A stretch of DNA of 64,000 nucleotides from Gemmataceae bacterium (GTDB taxonomy: Bacteria > Planctomycetota > Planctomycetia > Gemmatales > Gemmataceae), in the NCBI GenBank assembly GCA_022842245.1, contig JALHPZ010000001.1, positions 83,462-147,461 on the forward strand, in the 5' to 3' direction. Both the position numbers and the translations under genes were made by a program. Below the pieces are notes generated by a model that had not been told where the DNA came from, ran no database searches, and saw only the letters and a list, made by a program, of their open reading frames with translations. This document shows positions 7,958 through 16,633 of this stretch, in pieces (the first letter of the stretch is position 1; every line of letters begins with the position of its first letter).

Positions 7958-9556
7958 ATGAGCGACACGAACAAACTGAATCTGGATTCGATCCCGCTCG
8001 GCACGCCGCGGCCGGAGTTGCCGAAGCTGCCCGAACTCCCCGCGCTACCCGCGGCGAAAACCGCCCCGCCCAAGCCGGTCGATGCCAAGTCCGCACCGTC
8101 GGCTCCGCCCGCACCGGAACCGGTTGCAACGACGCCAACCACACCTAAAACACCAAACTCACCAACACCCAATCCGCTCTGGCAGCTGTTCGAACCGAAC
8201 CGCACCAAGGGCGTGATCGCCGCCGGGATCGTCAGCCTCCTCGGCGGCGCCGCGACGGTGAAATACCTCTGGCCGCCGAAGACCCCCGCGACGACGACCG
8301 CCAAGGTCGAACCCGAGACACCGGCTCCGCTGCCGGCGATCGTCAGCCCGGTCGAGGAGCCGAAACCGCTCCCGAAGGTCGAACCGGTCACGCTCGTTCC
8401 GATCGTTCCGGCGAGCGGTACGCCTACGACGACGATCGAATTACCCAAGATCGATCTGCCATCCCTTGCGCCGGCGTCGAGCGCGACGTCCATCGGATTG
8501 CCCAAGCTCGAGGTGCCGTCGACCCCGCCGGCACCGGTGACGAACCCGATGTCGTCGCCGTCGATCGCTTTGCCGGACCTGGTGCGCACAAGCGGTACGG
8601 AGCCGACGAAACCGACGGAGAAACCCCTCGACATCAAATTGCCGGAACTGGTGCCGTCCGGTGGAACGACTCCGCCGATTCCGTCCCCGGTGTCGCTCCC
8701 GTCGATCGTGACGCCGCCGGCAACGACCCCGGCAACGACCCCGGCTCCGGCATCGCCGGCGATCCTGCCGCTGCCCGAAGTGAAGGTGGAGTTGCCCGGA
8801 GGGAAGCCGGAAGCGCCGAAGGAGATCAAGATCGATCCGCCGGCGATCGCGCCGACGCCCGTGCCGGCCGCGCCGAAGCTTCCCGAGATCGGCCTGCCGA
8901 GCCTGACGGAGACGCCGACGCCGAAGATCGAACCGGCACCGCCGGCGTTCGAGATTAAGCCGGAAGTGAAGCCGCTCCCGGCCACGGAACTCCCGGCCAT
9001 CGGCAGCGTGCCCGTGACGGCGACTCCCGCCTCGGCGGTGCGCCCGGCGCCGACGACAACCCCGACGACGGCATCGATCGCGACGACCCCGCCGCGCACC
9101 GATTACGACGTGGACCTGCACTACGTCCGCGCCGGCGATTCCTGGGCCGCGATCAGCAAGCAGCATTTCGGCGACGAGCGCTACGCCGACGCGTTGAAGA
9201 GCTTCAATCAGAACGCCTCGCTCGCCGGCGCGCAGCGCGTCGAGGTGCCTCCGATCCACGTGCTTCGGAAGAATTATTCCGCTCTGATCGGTCGACCGGT
9301 CGAGAAGGGCGGCGATTGGGGTTCGATCACGCCGTCGAGTGCCACGGAGCCGAAGCGTTCGATCACCGGCAGCGGGTACAAGATGTACACGGTGCCGCCG
9401 GGCGGTCGGACGCTGAAGGAGATCGCCGCGGACGCGTATGGCGACGAGGGGCGCTGGGGCATGGTCTGGGACACGAATCCGAAGCTGGTTCCGGACAAAG
9501 TCGTGCCGGAAGGGACGAAGATCTACCTGACTTCGCAGTCGAAAATCGGGGACTGA
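7958..9556 (+). CDS. single-pass membrane protein with proline-rich stalk and two C-terminal LysM-like domains
   Basis: 532 residues. A proline-rich cytoplasmic N-terminus (~75 residues) precedes a hydrophobic segment at about 85-105 (GVIAAGIVSLLGGAATV). A ~270-residue Pro/Thr/Ala-rich low-complexity stalk comes next, then a LysM-like domain (HYVRAGDSWAAISKQHFGD, from about 390) and a second (TLKEIAADAYGDEGRWGMVW, near 485). LysM domains bind GlcNAc polymers such as peptidoglycan. It starts 15 bp after rsmH with a GGAGG-type ribosome site, occupying the place of ftsL in a normal dcw cluster. A role in wall anchoring or division is inferred from this position only. The stalk's codon repeats make long false reading frames on the other strand. 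Confidence 0.8.
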   Translation: MSDTNKLNLDSIPLGTPRPELPKLPELPALPAAKTAPPKPVDAKSAPSAPPAPEPVATTPTTPKTPNSPTPNPLWQLFEPNRTKGVIAAGIVSLLGGAATVKYLWPPKTPATTTAKVEPETPAPLPAIVSPVEEPKPLPKVEPVTLVPIVPASGTPTTTIELPKIDLPSLAPASSATSIGLPKLEVPSTPPAPVTNPMSSPSIALPDLVRTSGTEPTKPTEKPLDIKLPELVPSGGTTPPIPSPVSLPSIVTPPATTPATTPAPASPAILPLPEVKVELPGGKPEAPKEIKIDPPAIAPTPVPAAPKLPEIGLPSLTETPTPKIEPAPPAFEIKPEVKPLPATELPAIGSVPVTATPASAVRPAPTTTPTTASIATTPPRTDYDVDLHYVRAGDSWAAISKQHFGDERYADALKSFNQNASLAGAQRVEVPPIHVLRKNYSALIGRPVEKGGDWGSITPSSATEPKRSITGSGYKMYTVPPGGRTLKEIAADAYGDEGRWGMVWDTNPKLVPDKVVPEGTKIYLTSQSKIGD

Positions 9557-9575
9557 CCGGTCCGCGGGATTCGTG

Positions 9576-9604
9576 TTGACGCGGCGGAGGGCTTGCGTTA
9601 GAAC
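9576..9604 (+). promoter_or_regulatory. candidate sigma70-type promoter for the Skp-like gene
   Basis: TTGACG (9576-9581) and TAGAAC (9599-9604) are separated by exactly 17 bp. They match 5 of 6 and 4 of 6 consensus bases. The pair lies about 120 bp before the Skp-like start and directly after the LysM gene, marking a likely transcript boundary. Confidence 0.5.
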
Positions 9605-9726
9605 CGCCCGACCCAAACGGCTCGACTGGAACCGGAACACCACGCGGGCCAACGCTCGGCGGCAGGGGAACACGGGGAACGGACTCCCCCGACCGCCGCG
9701 CGACGAGGGCAGAGGAGGCCGATATC

Positions 9727-10428
9727 GTGAAGCGACTGACCCTGTATTTCCTGGCCGCGGCCGGTCTGGCTTTCGCGGCGTACACCACCCGCGGGCTGAA
9801 CGCGCAAGGCCCCGCGCCTGCCGCCGCCGCCGCGCCGGCCACGCGCGGCACCGTCGCTGTGTTCAACGTCGCCCGCGTCATGAAGGACTTCCAGCGCTGG
9901 CAGTTCTTCGCCGCGACCATGAACGAAGAGCGCCAGAAGCGCGGTGCCGAACTCGCCAAATTCCGTAATCAGATTCTCGAGAAGGAAGCCGCCATCCGCG
10001 GCGAGACCGTCGCCACGAAGAAGCAGCAACTCGAATCAGAAATGGTCGCCTTGCAGCGCCAGTTCGAAGACCTCGAGAAGAGCATCCGCAAGGAGATCGA
10101 CGACAAGTCGGCCAAGCATCTTCAGGAATTGTTCACGCAGATCCGCACGGTCGTCGAGCGCGTCGCCGAGGTCAACGGCTTCCAGCTCGTCATGGCCTAC
10201 CCGGACGCGATGACCGAAGAGGAAATGAAGTCGCCGTTGTACTACGATCTCAAGCTGCGTCCGCCGGCGGCGATGCCGTTCTACGTCTCGCCGAGCATCG
10301 ACATCACGAAGGTCGTGGTGCTGACGCTGAACCAGAACTTCGCCGCGCCCGGCCCCGTCCCGGCCGTGACGCCGACCGGCGCCACGACGACCTCGGGCGT
10401 GCCGGCGACCGGAACCCCGATGAAGTGA
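9727..10428 (+). CDS. OmpH/Skp-family periplasmic chaperone-like protein
   Basis: 233 residues. An N-terminal signal peptide (KRLTLYFLAAAGLAFAAYT) is followed by the family start strand (TVAVFNVARVMKDF) and then long coiled-coil helices rich in E/K/Q/R (about 65-145), the tentacles of the Skp fold. The closing strand region with ELVMAYPD-like sequence (FQLVMAYPDAM) also fits. Skp carries unfolded outer-membrane proteins through the periplasm. It is longer at the C-terminus than E. coli Skp, with a Pro/Thr-rich tail. The GTG at 9727 is preceded by GAGGAGG. lpxC follows after a stem-loop, as in other outer-membrane biogenesis neighbourhoods. Confidence 0.85.
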   Translation: MKRLTLYFLAAAGLAFAAYTTRGLNAQGPAPAAAAAPATRGTVAVFNVARVMKDFQRWQFFAATMNEERQKRGAELAKFRNQILEKEAAIRGETVATKKQQLESEMVALQRQFEDLEKSIRKEIDDKSAKHLQELFTQIRTVVERVAEVNGFQLVMAYPDAMTEEEMKSPLYYDLKLRPPAAMPFYVSPSIDITKVVVLTLNQNFAAPGPVPAVTPTGATTTSGVPATGTPMK

Positions 10429-10436
10429 TACTCGAA

Positions 10437-10462
10437 TCGGCCCGCCGGACCCGGCGGGCCGA
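10437..10462 (+). terminator. GC-rich stem-loop between the Skp-like gene and lpxC
   Basis: A 12-bp perfect inverted repeat (10437-10448 with 10451-10462) sits in the 64-bp gap. There is no T-run, so it may attenuate or protect transcript ends rather than stop transcription. Confidence 0.45.
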
Positions 10463-10492
10463 CGCCCTTCCGCTCCGACTCCAGGATCGACC

Positions 10493-11398
10493 GTGCGAAC
10501 CGTGGCCCTCCGATTCCAGCGCACGCTGGCGCGACCCGCCGACGTGGCCGGCACCGGATTCATTTCCGGTCGGCCCATCCGCGTCCGGTTTCATCCCGCC
10601 ACCGAGAACGCCGGCGTCGTCTTCGTCCGTGCCGATCGTCCCGGTGTGCCGCGCACGCCGGCCCTGGCTTCCTTCGTTTCCGATACGCGCCGCCGTACCA
10701 CGCTCGGCTCCGCCACCGACGGCGTGACCCTCGTCGAACACGTGCTCGCCGCGCTCGCCGGTCTCCGTATCGACAACTGTGTCGTCGAACTCGACGGTCC
10801 CGAACCGCCCGGTCTCGACGGCTCCGCGGGTGAGTTCGTCCGCGCGATTCGCTCCGCCGGCATCCTTACACAGAGTGCCAATAAACCCGTCTGGAGCGTG
10901 CGGCAACCGGTGGTCGTCGCCCGCGACGGCGCCAGCGTCGCCCTGCACCCCGCCGCCGACGCGACACTCCGCATCACCTACGCGCTCGACTACGGCGCGA
11001 CTTCGCCGATCCCGCGCCAGAGTGCGACCGCGCGGATCGCGCCGGAATCGTTCGACGCCGAACTCGCACACTGCCGGACTTTCCTGCTGGAAAGCGAAGC
11101 GGATTCTTTGCGCTCCCAGGGGATCGGCCGCACCGTCGACTTTGCCGACTTGCTGGTGTTCGGCGAGCGCGGGCCGATCGGCAATACGCTCCGCCGCGCC
11201 GACGAACCGGCACGCCACAAGATTCTCGACCTCGTGGGCGATCTTGCGTTGACCGGCCTCGACCTCGCCGGCCACGTCGTCGCCTATCGATCCGGCCACG
11301 GGCTGAACGCGGATCTCGCCCGCCGGATCATCGCGCGGGAGGCGCACGCGACGGCACCCGCCGTCCTGGCGTTTCCCGCCCGACGCCGAGCCGCGTGA
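10493..11398 (+). CDS. lpxC: UDP-3-O-acyl-N-acetylglucosamine deacetylase
   Basis: 301 residues, normal for LpxC, the committed zinc deacetylase of lipid A synthesis. The N-terminus has the family GTGFISGRPIRVRF. Zinc ligands are visible: H83 in LVEHVLAAL, and the H and D of ARHKILDLVGDLAL. The general-base histidine lies in SGHGLNADL. LDGPEPPGLDGSAGEF is also diagnostic. Its presence indicates a lipid A-type outer membrane. The start is GTG at 10493. The oxidoreductase downstream starts 32 bp after its stop, so the two are probably one operon. Confidence 0.95.
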   Translation: MRTVALRFQRTLARPADVAGTGFISGRPIRVRFHPATENAGVVFVRADRPGVPRTPALASFVSDTRRRTTLGSATDGVTLVEHVLAALAGLRIDNCVVELDGPEPPGLDGSAGEFVRAIRSAGILTQSANKPVWSVRQPVVVARDGASVALHPAADATLRITYALDYGATSPIPRQSATARIAPESFDAELAHCRTFLLESEADSLRSQGIGRTVDFADLLVFGERGPIGNTLRRADEPARHKILDLVGDLALTGLDLAGHVVAYRSGHGLNADLARRIIAREAHATAPAVLAFPARRRAA

Positions 11399-11430
11399 GG
11401 TCGCCTGATACGATCGCCAGGGAAGGCAAC

Positions 11431-12522
11431 ATGAATCGACTACGCATGGCCGTGATCGGCGTCGGACACCTGGGGCAGCACCACGCCCGCATCCTCGCCG
11501 GCTTACCCGACGTCGACCTCGTCGGTGTTGTCGACGCCAATATTGATCAGGCGAAACTCGTCGCCGGTCGCCTGGACACGCGCCCGTACACGACGCACGA
11601 ACCACTCCTGCACGCCGTCGATGCCGTCTCGATCGTCACGCCGACGGTCCACCACCACGCCGTCGCGTCGGCGTTCCTCAAGGTTGGCGTTCCGGTGCTC
11701 GTCGAGAAACCGATCTGCCCGACACTCGCCGAGGCGGACGAATTGATCGCGTTGGCGGCCAAGGCCGGTGTCCCTTTGCAGGTCGGCCACATCGAACGCT
11801 TCAACCCTGCTTTCGAAGAACTGATCCGCCGACCGATCCGGCCCAAGTTCGTCGAGGCGGAACGCCACGGACCGTTCACCGGCCGCAGCGTCGACATCGG
11901 CGCCGTACTCGATCTGATGATTCACGATATCGACCTGCTGCTTGCTTTGGACGGCACGGCCGTGAAATCCGTCGAGGCGGTCGGGGCCACCGCCTTCGGC
12001 GGCCACGAAGACATGGTGAACGCCCGACTGATCTTTGAAAGCGGTTGCATCGCGCACGTCACCGCCAGCCGCATCACCCAGCGACCCAAGCGCCGCCTGC
12101 GCATCTGGGCACCCGAGGGCTACGCCGGAATTGATTTCGTGACGCGTAAATTGGTCCTGGTCCAACAAAGCCCCGAAGTGCGACAGTACGGGCTACGGGC
12201 GGACAAGATGGATGCCGCCGCCCGGGCTCGTCTGAAAGACGAAGTGTTCGGCCGACACCTGCAGGTGCGCTATGTGGATGGGGACCGCAAGGGAGACCAA
12301 CTCACGGCCGAGTTGAGGCACTTCATCGACTGCGTGCGGACCGGCCGCACGCCGCGCGTGACGGGCGAAGACGGTCGCGAAGCCGTCGCCGTCGCCGAGC
12401 GGATCCTCGCCAGCGTGCGCTGTCACGAATGGGAAGGCCGACCCGACGGTGCCGTCGGACCGAACCGCATGCCCCGCCCCGCAGGCTGGCTCTTCGAAGT
12501 CCCGAAGGCCGAAGCGGCGTGA
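11431..12522 (+). CDS. Gfo/Idh/MocA-family NAD(P)-dependent oxidoreductase
   Basis: 363 residues. The N-terminal Rossmann fold (AVIGVGHLGQHHARIL) is followed by the family EKPICPTLAEADEL motif (catalytic lysine K in EKP) and a C-terminal domain with GHIERFNPAFEEL and DLMIHDIDLLLAL. The ATG at 11431 follows a GGAAGG site and is preferred over a GTG overlapping the lpxC stop. Being directly after lpxC, a sugar-nucleotide substrate is plausible, for example oxidation of the UDP-GlcNAc 3-OH as done by GnnA. No GnnB-like aminotransferase gene lies nearby, so this is an inference from position only. It converges on the propeller gene with a 4-bp gap. Confidence 0.88.
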   Translation: MNRLRMAVIGVGHLGQHHARILAGLPDVDLVGVVDANIDQAKLVAGRLDTRPYTTHEPLLHAVDAVSIVTPTVHHHAVASAFLKVGVPVLVEKPICPTLAEADELIALAAKAGVPLQVGHIERFNPAFEELIRRPIRPKFVEAERHGPFTGRSVDIGAVLDLMIHDIDLLLALDGTAVKSVEAVGATAFGGHEDMVNARLIFESGCIAHVTASRITQRPKRRLRIWAPEGYAGIDFVTRKLVLVQQSPEVRQYGLRADKMDAAARARLKDEVFGRHLQVRYVDGDRKGDQLTAELRHFIDCVRTGRTPRVTGEDGREAVAVAERILASVRCHEWEGRPDGAVGPNRMPRPAGWLFEVPKAEAA

Positions 12523-12526
12523 TCCG

Positions 12527-15500
12527 TCACCGCCGCGCGTCGATTGCGCCGGCGGGCATCTTCATCGGCAGATACAACTCCGGCACGCCGGCCGCCTTGG
12601 CCGCCTCCGCGAGCGTCTTCAAACCCTCCGTCGTCAGTTTCCCGTACTCCGCAAGGATCGTCGACAACTGTTTCGCCAACTCCTCCGATAGCTCCTTCTG
12701 CGCCTTGGTGGGCGTTCCTTCTCCATCGGTCGCATTGCCGAGCAACCATGTCAGCTGCGAATAGAGCATTGCACCCCCGCGTGCGGCGAAAATATCGTAA
12801 ACGATCTTCGCTTTCGGGTTGTGGAGTTTCTCCTCAATGGCCGCGAGCTTCTTGCCGAACTCCGCCTCCAACTTGAGGAGGTCCTTCGCGTCGGCCTTGT
12901 CCTTGAACAGTTCCTTCCTCAATGCCAACTGCTTCTGGAGCGCGCGGATCGCGAGCACCGTGTCCGTGAGCGATTGAATCCGGTCGCGAATCGCAAGAGC
13001 GAACGCCTCCTGTTCGGCGGCGGAATAGTTCGATTCGAGTCGCGGGTCGGGCCGCACTTCGAAAGGAACCGTCTGCACGTTCCCTCCGACCGTGAGCACA
13101 GCCGTGAACTTGCCGGGCGACACCGGGATGCCCATGCCGGGGTTGCCGGCGTCCACCTTCGCGCCGGGAATCGTGTCGGCACCGTCGTGCGTGAAGTCCC
13201 AGACGAACTTGTTCAGCCCCGCCTTCACGGTCAGCTTGCGATCCTTCTTGTCCTGACCGTCGTCGTCCGCGTCATCCTTCGCATCGGCATCCGGTTTCCC
13301 GCTCGCCTTCGCGACGGTTTTGCCGGACGCATTGCGAATCTCCACTTTCGCTTCCTTCGGCTCCTTTGCAAACGAGTACCAGAGCACCGCGCCGCGATCC
13401 GGGTCGCGCGTCGCGCTGCCGCGGTGATGGCTGGATACGCCGCCCCCGCCACCCATCCACTTCGTCGTCGGGCGCACCGCATACAGGTGCACCGGCTTCT
13501 CCTTCAACGATTCGCTCCAGTTCCGAACGACGGTGAGATCGTCGAGAATCCAGATCGCGCGGCCGTGGGTGCCGACGACAAGGTCGTCGTCTTTCACCTG
13601 CAGGTCATGCACGGGTACGGTCGGCAGGTTCAGGCGCAGCGGCCGCCACGTCGCCCCGCCGTCGCCCGACAGCATCACGCCGCGCTCGGTGCCGAGGTAG
13701 AGATGGCCCTTTTTCTTCGGATCCTCGCGCACGACTTTGGCATGAACGCCGGCGTCGAGACCTTCCACGATCTTGGTCCAGGTCGCTCCGTAGTTCGTTG
13801 TCTTCCAGACGTGGGGCCGATAATCGTCCATCCGGTGGTTGTCCACGACGAGGAACGCGGTGCCCGCGTCGTGCGGAGACGCTTCGATGCACGTGACGGT
13901 GCCCCAGTCGGGCAGGTCCGGCACGTTCTTTGTCACGTCGATCCAGGTCTTGCAGTCGTCGCGAGTCAGGTGCACTCGTCCGTCGTCGCTGCCCGCCCAC
14001 ATAACGCCCTTTTGCTTGGGTGATTCGGCGAGTGCGAAGATCGTGCAGTACGTCTCCGCCCCGGTATTGTCGCCGGTGATCGGCCCGCCGCTCCACTGCT
14101 GCTTCTGCTTGTCGTCCCGCGTCAGATCCGGCGACACCTTCTCCCATGTCAGTCCGTTGTCGGTGGTACGGAACAGGAAGTTCCCCGCGTGGAATACCGC
14201 ACCGGAATGTTTGGAAACGAGGATCGGCGCGGTCCACTGGAAGCGGTGTTTGTGCTTCGCCGGGTCGATGCCGCTCGGGTTCCACTGGTTGACGGTGATG
14301 TTGCGCGCCTGCTTCGTGCGGTGGTCGTAGCGCGTCATGATGCCGCCGTACTCGCCGGCGTAAACGATGTTGGGGTCTTTCGGATCGCTGACGCAGTGCC
14401 CGGCTTCGCCGCCGCCGACCGAGTACCAGTCGCCGAGGCCAATGCTCCCCTTCAAGCCGTTGCTCGGCCCGCTCGCGCTTCCGAGGTCCTGCATGCAGCC
14501 CATCACACGGTACGGCACGGAGTTGTCGGCGTGCACGTGGTAGAACTGATTGATCGGTAGTGGCGGGGCGAACCAGGTCTTCCCGCCGTCGGCGCTGATG
14601 TCCACACCGCCGTCATTGGCGCAGATCATTCGGTTCGGGTTCTTCGGGTCGATCCAGAGGTCGTGAAAGTCGATGTGGTGCTGGCCGCGCACGGGCTGGA
14701 AGGACGATCCGCCGTTCACGCTCTTCTGAAGGAGGACGTTCGGGGCGAACAGGATGTCGGCGTTCGACGGGTGGACGGTCAGCGTCTGGTAATACCAGGC
14801 ACGCTGGCGGAGGTTGCGGTCGTCGCTGGCGAGCCTCCAGGTTTCGCCACCGTCATCGGAACGAAACAGGCCGCCCTTTTCCGCTTCGATGAGCGCATAG
14901 ACGCGGTTCGAATCCGACGGCGCAACCGCGACGCCTACCTTGCCCCACAGTCCGGGCGGAAGGCCATTCTTCTTCCCGTCCTTCGCCATCGCGTTCTTGA
15001 GGGACGTCCACGTGTCGCCGCCGTCGCGGGAAACGAACAAATCGCCGCCCGGCCCGCCGCTGGTCATCTCCCAGGGCCGTCGCCGTGCCTGCCAGAACCC
15101 GGCGAAGACCACGCGCGGATTGCTCGGGTCGATCGCCACGTCCGAACTGCCGGTCTCGTCGTTTTTGAACAAGACCTTCGCCCAAGTCTTGCCGCCGTCG
15201 GTCGTGCGATAGACGCCGCGCTCCTGGTTCGGCCCGAACGCGTGGCCGAGCACGGCGGCGAAGCACACGTCCGGATTCGTCGGATGCACCGCCACCGTTC
15301 CGATCTGACCGAGTTGCTTCCAGACGTGCTTCCAGGTCTTGCCGGCGTCCTCGCTCTTGAACAGGCCGGCGCCGGGCGACACGTTGCCGCGGATGTTGGC
15401 CTCGCCCGTACCGACATAGACGACGTTCGGATCGGACGGCGCGACGGCGATGCTGCCGATGCTGCTTGTCGGCTGGTCGTCGAAGACCGGCTTCCAGTTC

Positions 15501-15721
15501 AGTCCTCCATCGCTCGACTTCCAGACGCCGCCGGACGCCGTCGCCGCGTAGTAGGTGAGCGGATCGCCGGGCACGCCGCATGCGCGGCTGACACGCCCGC
15601 CGGCGTAGGGCCCGACGAGACGATACTTCAGCTCCGCGAACTCCGGCGGCGACGGGGCATTGTCGGCAACGACAGGTTGAACGCAAACGAGGGCGCAAAG
15701 AATCGCGAGCGATCGGCGCAT
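12527..15721 (-). CDS. secreted VPS10/BNR-type beta-propeller protein
   Basis: 1,064 residues with a signal peptide (MRRSLAILCALVCVQPVVA). The first ~720 residues carry many sialidase/BNR Asp-box motifs such as SxDGGxTW (SSDGGLNW, SEDAGKTW, TTDGGKTW, SRDGGDTW, SADGGKTW), giving a VPS10-like ten-bladed propeller. The C-terminal ~300 residues are a mixed beta region and a helical tail that ends with a hydrophilic segment. Members of this family are usually called glycosyl hydrolases, but no sialidase catalytic arginine triad is evident, so the annotation as an enzyme would be unsafe. It probably binds or displays extracellular ligand. The start at 15721 directly begins the signal peptide; an ATG 15 bp upstream is less likely. 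Confidence 0.85.
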   Translation of the reverse strand: MRRSLAILCALVCVQPVVADNAPSPPEFAELKYRLVGPYAGGRVSRACGVPGDPLTYYAATASGGVWKSSDGGLNWKPVFDDQPTSSIGSIAVAPSDPNVVYVGTGEANIRGNVSPGAGLFKSEDAGKTWKHVWKQLGQIGTVAVHPTNPDVCFAAVLGHAFGPNQERGVYRTTDGGKTWAKVLFKNDETGSSDVAIDPSNPRVVFAGFWQARRRPWEMTSGGPGGDLFVSRDGGDTWTSLKNAMAKDGKKNGLPPGLWGKVGVAVAPSDSNRVYALIEAEKGGLFRSDDGGETWRLASDDRNLRQRAWYYQTLTVHPSNADILFAPNVLLQKSVNGGSSFQPVRGQHHIDFHDLWIDPKNPNRMICANDGGVDISADGGKTWFAPPLPINQFYHVHADNSVPYRVMGCMQDLGSASGPSNGLKGSIGLGDWYSVGGGEAGHCVSDPKDPNIVYAGEYGGIMTRYDHRTKQARNITVNQWNPSGIDPAKHKHRFQWTAPILVSKHSGAVFHAGNFLFRTTDNGLTWEKVSPDLTRDDKQKQQWSGGPITGDNTGAETYCTIFALAESPKQKGVMWAGSDDGRVHLTRDDCKTWIDVTKNVPDLPDWGTVTCIEASPHDAGTAFLVVDNHRMDDYRPHVWKTTNYGATWTKIVEGLDAGVHAKVVREDPKKKGHLYLGTERGVMLSGDGGATWRPLRLNLPTVPVHDLQVKDDDLVVGTHGRAIWILDDLTVVRNWSESLKEKPVHLYAVRPTTKWMGGGGGVSSHHRGSATRDPDRGAVLWYSFAKEPKEAKVEIRNASGKTVAKASGKPDADAKDDADDDGQDKKDRKLTVKAGLNKFVWDFTHDGADTIPGAKVDAGNPGMGIPVSPGKFTAVLTVGGNVQTVPFEVRPDPRLESNYSAAEQEAFALAIRDRIQSLTDTVLAIRALQKQLALRKELFKDKADAKDLLKLEAEFGKKLAAIEEKLHNPKAKIVYDIFAARGGAMLYSQLTWLLGNATDGEGTPTKAQKELSEELAKQLSTILAEYGKLTTEGLKTLAEAAKAAGVPELYLPMKMPAGAIDARR

Positions 15722-15797
15722 GGCGGCAGTTCCCACGGGAATCGTGCGGCCATCTTAATTGGGGGGAATTGGCGAAGACACGACGGACGAACCGAAA

Positions 15798-15837
15798 GTT
15801 CCGGTTGGACGGGATTGGACGCCCGCACAACCGGAAC
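15798..15837 (-). terminator. stem-loop downstream of the peroxiredoxin gene
   Basis: A 10-bp perfect inverted repeat (15798-15807 with 15828-15837), with a 4-bp inner stem in its 20-nt loop, lies 12 bp past the peroxiredoxin stop. It would end that transcript before the propeller gene starts. No T-run follows. Confidence 0.45.
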
Positions 15838-15849
15838 ACGACAGTTGTG

Positions 15850-16437
15850 CTACTTCCCCGCCTTCGCGAAATACTCCTTGGATTCCTTCACGCCGGGCTT
15901 GATCGTCGCCTTGCCGGGCTTCCAGTCGGCCGGGCAGACCTCGCCGTTCTTCTCGAAGAATTGCAGGGCGTCCAGCACGCGCAATGCTTCGTCCACGCTG
16001 CGGCCGATCGGCAGGTCGTTGATGGTGATGTGCCGGACGACGCCGCCCTTGTCGACGAGGAACAGACCGCGCAGCGCGATCCCGCCTTCGAGCAGGACGC
16101 CGTAGTCGCAACTGATCTTTTTCGTCAGGTCCGCGACGAGCGGATACTTCAGCCCGCCGAGGCCGCCTTCGGTGCGCGGCATCTTGATCCAGGCGAGGTG
16201 GCTGAACTGGCTGTCCACCGACACGCCGATCACCTCGCAGCCGCGCTTCTGGAACTCCTCGACGCGGTCGCTGAAGGCGATGATTTCGGTCGGGCAGACG
16301 AAGGTGAAGTCGAGCGGATAGAAGAAAAGGACGACATATTTGCCGCGGTAGTCGTTGAGTTGGATGGTTTTGAACTCTTCGTTGACGACTGCCGTGGCCG
16401 TGAAATTCGGGGCTTCCTTCTGAACGTGAACCGCCAT
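15850..16437 (-). CDS. typical 2-Cys peroxiredoxin (AhpC/Prx1 class)
   Basis: 195 residues. The peroxidatic cysteine is C48 in [13 protein letters not shown], and the resolving cysteine lies near residue 168 in NGEVCPADW. The conserved arginine region and [12 protein letters not shown] are also present. It reduces hydrogen peroxide and organic peroxides in the cytoplasm with thiol electron donors. The C-terminus has the extended tail of Prx1-type enzymes. It is divergent from the DJ-1-like gene, sharing a ~195-bp promoter region, so both may respond to oxidative stress. No OxyR gene is visible nearby. Confidence 0.95.
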   Translation of the reverse strand: MAVHVQKEAPNFTATAVVNEEFKTIQLNDYRGKYVVLFFYPLDFTFVCPTEIIAFSDRVEEFQKRGCEVIGVSVDSQFSHLAWIKMPRTEGGLGGLKYPLVADLTKKISCDYGVLLEGGIALRGLFLVDKGGVVRHITINDLPIGRSVDEALRVLDALQFFEKNGEVCPADWKPGKATIKPGVKESKEYFAKAGK

Positions 16438-16633
16438 CGGTGCGAACCTCGGTGAGGGGAACGTTATCGCGGCGCCCGCCGCGACGACATGATGTTGGGA
16501 TAGGATTCCGCCCCGGCCGGAGAAGGGCCAACCCCCCGATTCCTTCCCCGGGTCCGGGCTACCCCGACGGCAGACGAAGTGTTAGAATCGTAGCCACGGA
16601 TTCCGATGACTCCCCTTCGCCGCCGAGGATGGC

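Noticed and set aside
7657..9099. A 480-codon glycine-rich frame opposite the LysM protein
   Set aside because: It arises from the proline-rich repeat of the LysM gene read in reverse; no start site or domain supports it.
12527..15721. Calling the BNR protein a sialidase
   Set aside because: Asp-box motifs are present but no catalytic arginine triad or acid/base pair can be located, so only the propeller fold is claimed.
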